Of a stretch of 64,000 nt of DNA, positions 62,122 through 64,000 are shown one piece after another. This stretch comes from CAWEQW01 sp963811365 (GTDB lineage Bacteria > Actinomycetota > Actinomycetes > Propionibacteriales > Nocardioidaceae). Made by a program: the position numbers and the translations under genes. Within the stretch, counting starts at the first letter, position 1. Each line of letters opens with the position of its first letter. The stretch is from assembly GCA_963811365.1 (NCBI GenBank), contig CAWEQW010000014.1, positions 1 to 64,000 of the forward strand, in the 5' to 3' direction. Below the pieces are notes generated by a model. It was given only the letters and a program-made list of their open reading frames with translations, was not told the origin of the DNA and did no database searches.

Positions 62122-63984
62122 TCACGGGTAGCCGAGCACCGTGCTCGGGCCCTGGTACGTCGGCGTGACAGCGTCCCCGACGCCGTCGACCACGTGGTCG
62201 ATCGTGCCGGCGTGGTTGAGGGACACCGTGAGCAGGTCATGCATCCGCACTCCCGGCCTGACCGGCACCTCGAACGCGTCGTACGCGTGCAGGGTCGGGT
62301 CGACGTTCGTGTAGATGTAGCTGCCCAGGCCCCAGGCCTCGTGGGTGCGGACGTCGTCGGCCACCTTGTACGCCGCGTACCCGTCGACCCCGTCGTGCTG
62401 CCAGGCTGCCTGGTCCGGGGCGTCGTAGGGCATCTCGTTCTGGAAGAAGACGGTCCGGCCGCGCTCGCCGTTCCACATCAGGTCGTACTTCTGGAAGTGC
62501 TCCACGAACAGACCCGTGGCCGTGACGTCGTCGCCGTTCACCACCACGCCGGTGTCCGCGGTGTTCACGGTCCAGCCGACCCCGTTGCCGTGGTCGGCGC
62601 GCCACGCCCACACGTCGTCGAGGACCGTGTTGTCGCTGTTGACCACGAGGCTGGTCGTGGCCCGGCCGACGTGCGGGCCGCCGATGCGGAAGAAGACGTC
62701 CTGCAGCGCGGTCGGGTCGGCCGGGTCAGCGGCGTGCGGCCCGCCCTTGTCGTGCGAGGAGCCGATGCGGAGCAGGGCCGGCGAGGTGACCGGACCCGCG
62801 TCGATGGTCAGCCCGGCGACGTCGACGCCGCGCACGTCGGCCACCGTGAGCGGAACCGCACCGCCCTGTGCGGTGAGCGTGGCCAGCCCGAGGCCGAGCA
62901 CGACGGTGTCGGCCCGCTTCACCGCGATGCTCCGGTCGACGTCGTAGACGCCGGGAGTCAGCAGCAGGTTCTTCCCGCGAGCCAGCGCGGCGTTGATGGT
63001 GGTGACCTTGTCGCCGGGCCTGGCGACGAAGAAGCTGCTCAGCGGCAGCGACCTGCCGTGCGTGGCTCCGTCCTGCCAGGTCGTGCCGCGCGAGTGCCTG
63101 CGGACCGCGGGCACCAGGACGCGGTAGCCGCCGGCGTCGTCGACGTACAGGAACGGCTTCTCCTTCGAGACCGGCGTGGTGTCGAGGCTGGTGTACGGCG
63201 GGTCGGGGAAGGACTGTGGCGGGACGGCGCCGGTATCCCCGGAGAACACCTGGTTCCACACCCCGTTGGTCCAGCCGTCCAGGCTCGTGTTGCGGGTGTA
63301 GAACTGCTGCTGGCCGCCGTTGATGACGGTGCCGCCCGAGAACGCGGAGTCGGCGATGAAGCCACCGCTGGCGTACGCCGGGTTGCTGCAGTAGTCCATC
63401 AGCGAGGTGTTGCCCTCGACGTGGACCCGGCGCAGCGGCGCGGCCTGCGAGACGGCCCAGAACTCCGTGCCGGTGTGGCAGCCGGAGCCGCCCGCGACTC
63501 GGATCGTCAGGTTCGACATGGACCGCCAGAAGTTGTCGAGCGCGGTGCAGCTGTCGGGGGCCGAGCACTGGTTGTAGACGTCGACCTTGCCGTTGATCGT
63601 CACATCGGACGGCGACCGGCCCAGCCCGGCGACCTCGGTGTAGTAGCCGACCTGGAAGACCAGTGGCCGGTCCGCGGTCCCGTAGCTGCCCGGCTCGAAG
63701 AGTAGCGCGTACCGCTGCGCACCCATCTCGTTGTCGACCTGCTGGGCGGCGATCGCGTCGACCTCGGCCTGGATCTCGGCCGTCGGCATGCTCGGGTCGA
63801 AGACGACGACGTTCGGGCCGAGGCTCGGACGGGCCGGGGCAGCCGCGGGGGGCGCCGCCGCTGTGGCCGCCGCGCCGGCGGTCGCCGCCAGGATGGTCAG
63901 CGACGCGGCCACGAGGGTGAGCGACCGTCGCCACCCCCCGGCCTGCGACGGTCCCCCGAGACGCCGACGACCTGCTGGTGCCAT
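62122..63984 (-). CDS. Secreted beta-helix-like protein (often annotated coagulation factor 5/8-type domain protein)
   Basis: A 620-residue exported protein. A twin-Arg-containing N-terminus (RRRLGG, then GGWRRSLTLVAASLTILAATAGAAAT) and signal helix lead to an Ala/Pro linker. Then come NVVVFDPSMPTAEIQAEVDAI, ALLFEPGSYG, and GLGRSPSDVTINGKV, followed by repeated beta-strand coils (KNLLLTPGVYDVD, TVVLGLGLATL, DVFFRIGGPHVGRATTSLVVNSDNTVLDDVWAWRADHGNGVGWTVNTADTGVVVNGDDVTATGLF). The pattern fits a right-handed beta-helix acting on polysaccharide; no clear catalytic residues can be named. AGGGGG precedes ATG 63984. Confidence 0.75.
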   Translation of the reverse strand: MAPAGRRRLGGPSQAGGWRRSLTLVAASLTILAATAGAAATAAAPPAAAPARPSLGPNVVVFDPSMPTAEIQAEVDAIAAQQVDNEMGAQRYALLFEPGSYGTADRPLVFQVGYYTEVAGLGRSPSDVTINGKVDVYNQCSAPDSCTALDNFWRSMSNLTIRVAGGSGCHTGTEFWAVSQAAPLRRVHVEGNTSLMDYCSNPAYASGGFIADSAFSGGTVINGGQQQFYTRNTSLDGWTNGVWNQVFSGDTGAVPPQSFPDPPYTSLDTTPVSKEKPFLYVDDAGGYRVLVPAVRRHSRGTTWQDGATHGRSLPLSSFFVARPGDKVTTINAALARGKNLLLTPGVYDVDRSIAVKRADTVVLGLGLATLTAQGGAVPLTVADVRGVDVAGLTIDAGPVTSPALLRIGSSHDKGGPHAADPADPTALQDVFFRIGGPHVGRATTSLVVNSDNTVLDDVWAWRADHGNGVGWTVNTADTGVVVNGDDVTATGLFVEHFQKYDLMWNGERGRTVFFQNEMPYDAPDQAAWQHDGVDGYAAYKVADDVRTHEAWGLGSYIYTNVDPTLHAYDAFEVPVRPGVRMHDLLTVSLNHAGTIDHVVDGVGDAVTPTYQGPSTVLGYP

Positions 63985-64000
63985 GCCTGCCCCCTGTGGC

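Noticed and set aside
1..64000. tRNA, rRNA, insertion sequences, integrases or replication origin
   Set aside because: None recognised on reading both strands; a structural search (tRNAscan, Infernal) would be needed to exclude small RNAs.

Overview
The window is GC-rich DNA with very few AT-rich stretches, frequent GTG starts, TGA stops and long runs of genes joined by 4-base ATGA/GTGA overlaps. Gene content (menaquinone synthesis, two nuo clusters, Rex, System II cytochrome c maturation, hem genes beside men genes) points to an actinobacterium, most likely a Nocardioidaceae-like chromosome. That placement is inference; no search was run.

Layout. (1) 1-4016, plus strand: an accessory patch of visibly lower GC, with an MDR oxidoreductase, two overlapping DUF4386-like membrane proteins, a frame-broken small membrane protein, and an HTH-MNT antitoxin followed by a frame-broken HepT toxin. 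(2) 4037-12929, minus: a partial complex I cluster, nuoA-B-C-H-I-J-K-L-M-N, with no nuoD, E, F or G. Divergent from it, 13374-16414 plus, are korA-korB (2-oxoacid:ferredoxin oxidoreductase), then rarD. The korA/nuoA gap and the rarD/hepT gap share a palindromic repeat family. (3) 17683-35959, minus: a menaquinone-reductase-like flavoprotein, a complete nuoA-N set and a polyprenyl diphosphate synthase, apparently one transcription unit, with a Rex-like operator upstream. (4) 36130-46471: menaquinone genes (menG/ubiE, menF, menD, menC, menE, menA), with an MBL-fold hydrolase, a Na+/H+ antiporter carrying a UBP zinc finger, and an AraC-DinB regulator among them. (5) 47154-59070, minus: rex-hemA-hemC-cobA/hemD-hemB-hemL-histidine phosphatase-resA-ccdA-resB-ccsB, nearly continuous, with a good promoter and Rex operator before rex. 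(6) 59256-63984: glutaredoxin-like protein, acyl-CoA ligase, a SerB-like HAD-IB phosphatase and a large secreted protein.

Together the window is a respiratory hub: quinone synthesis, NADH (and possibly ferredoxin) to quinone electron transfer, heme synthesis and cytochrome c assembly, probably tied together by Rex sensing of NADH/NAD+. The order HAD phosphatase-glutaredoxin-hemACDB ... hemL-phosphatase-resA-ccdA-resB-ccsA ... menA-E-C-D ... reductase-polyprenyl synthase resembles the Rv0505c-Rv0562 block of Mycobacterium tuberculosis as I remember it.

Caution: many reading frames are broken (small membrane protein, hepT, nuoG, antiporter, resB, ccdA, hemL at about four places, hemB, hemD). 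Most sit at 49-55 kb in genes that should be essential, so uncorrected sequence errors are the likeliest cause. These genes are annotated as CDS across the break.
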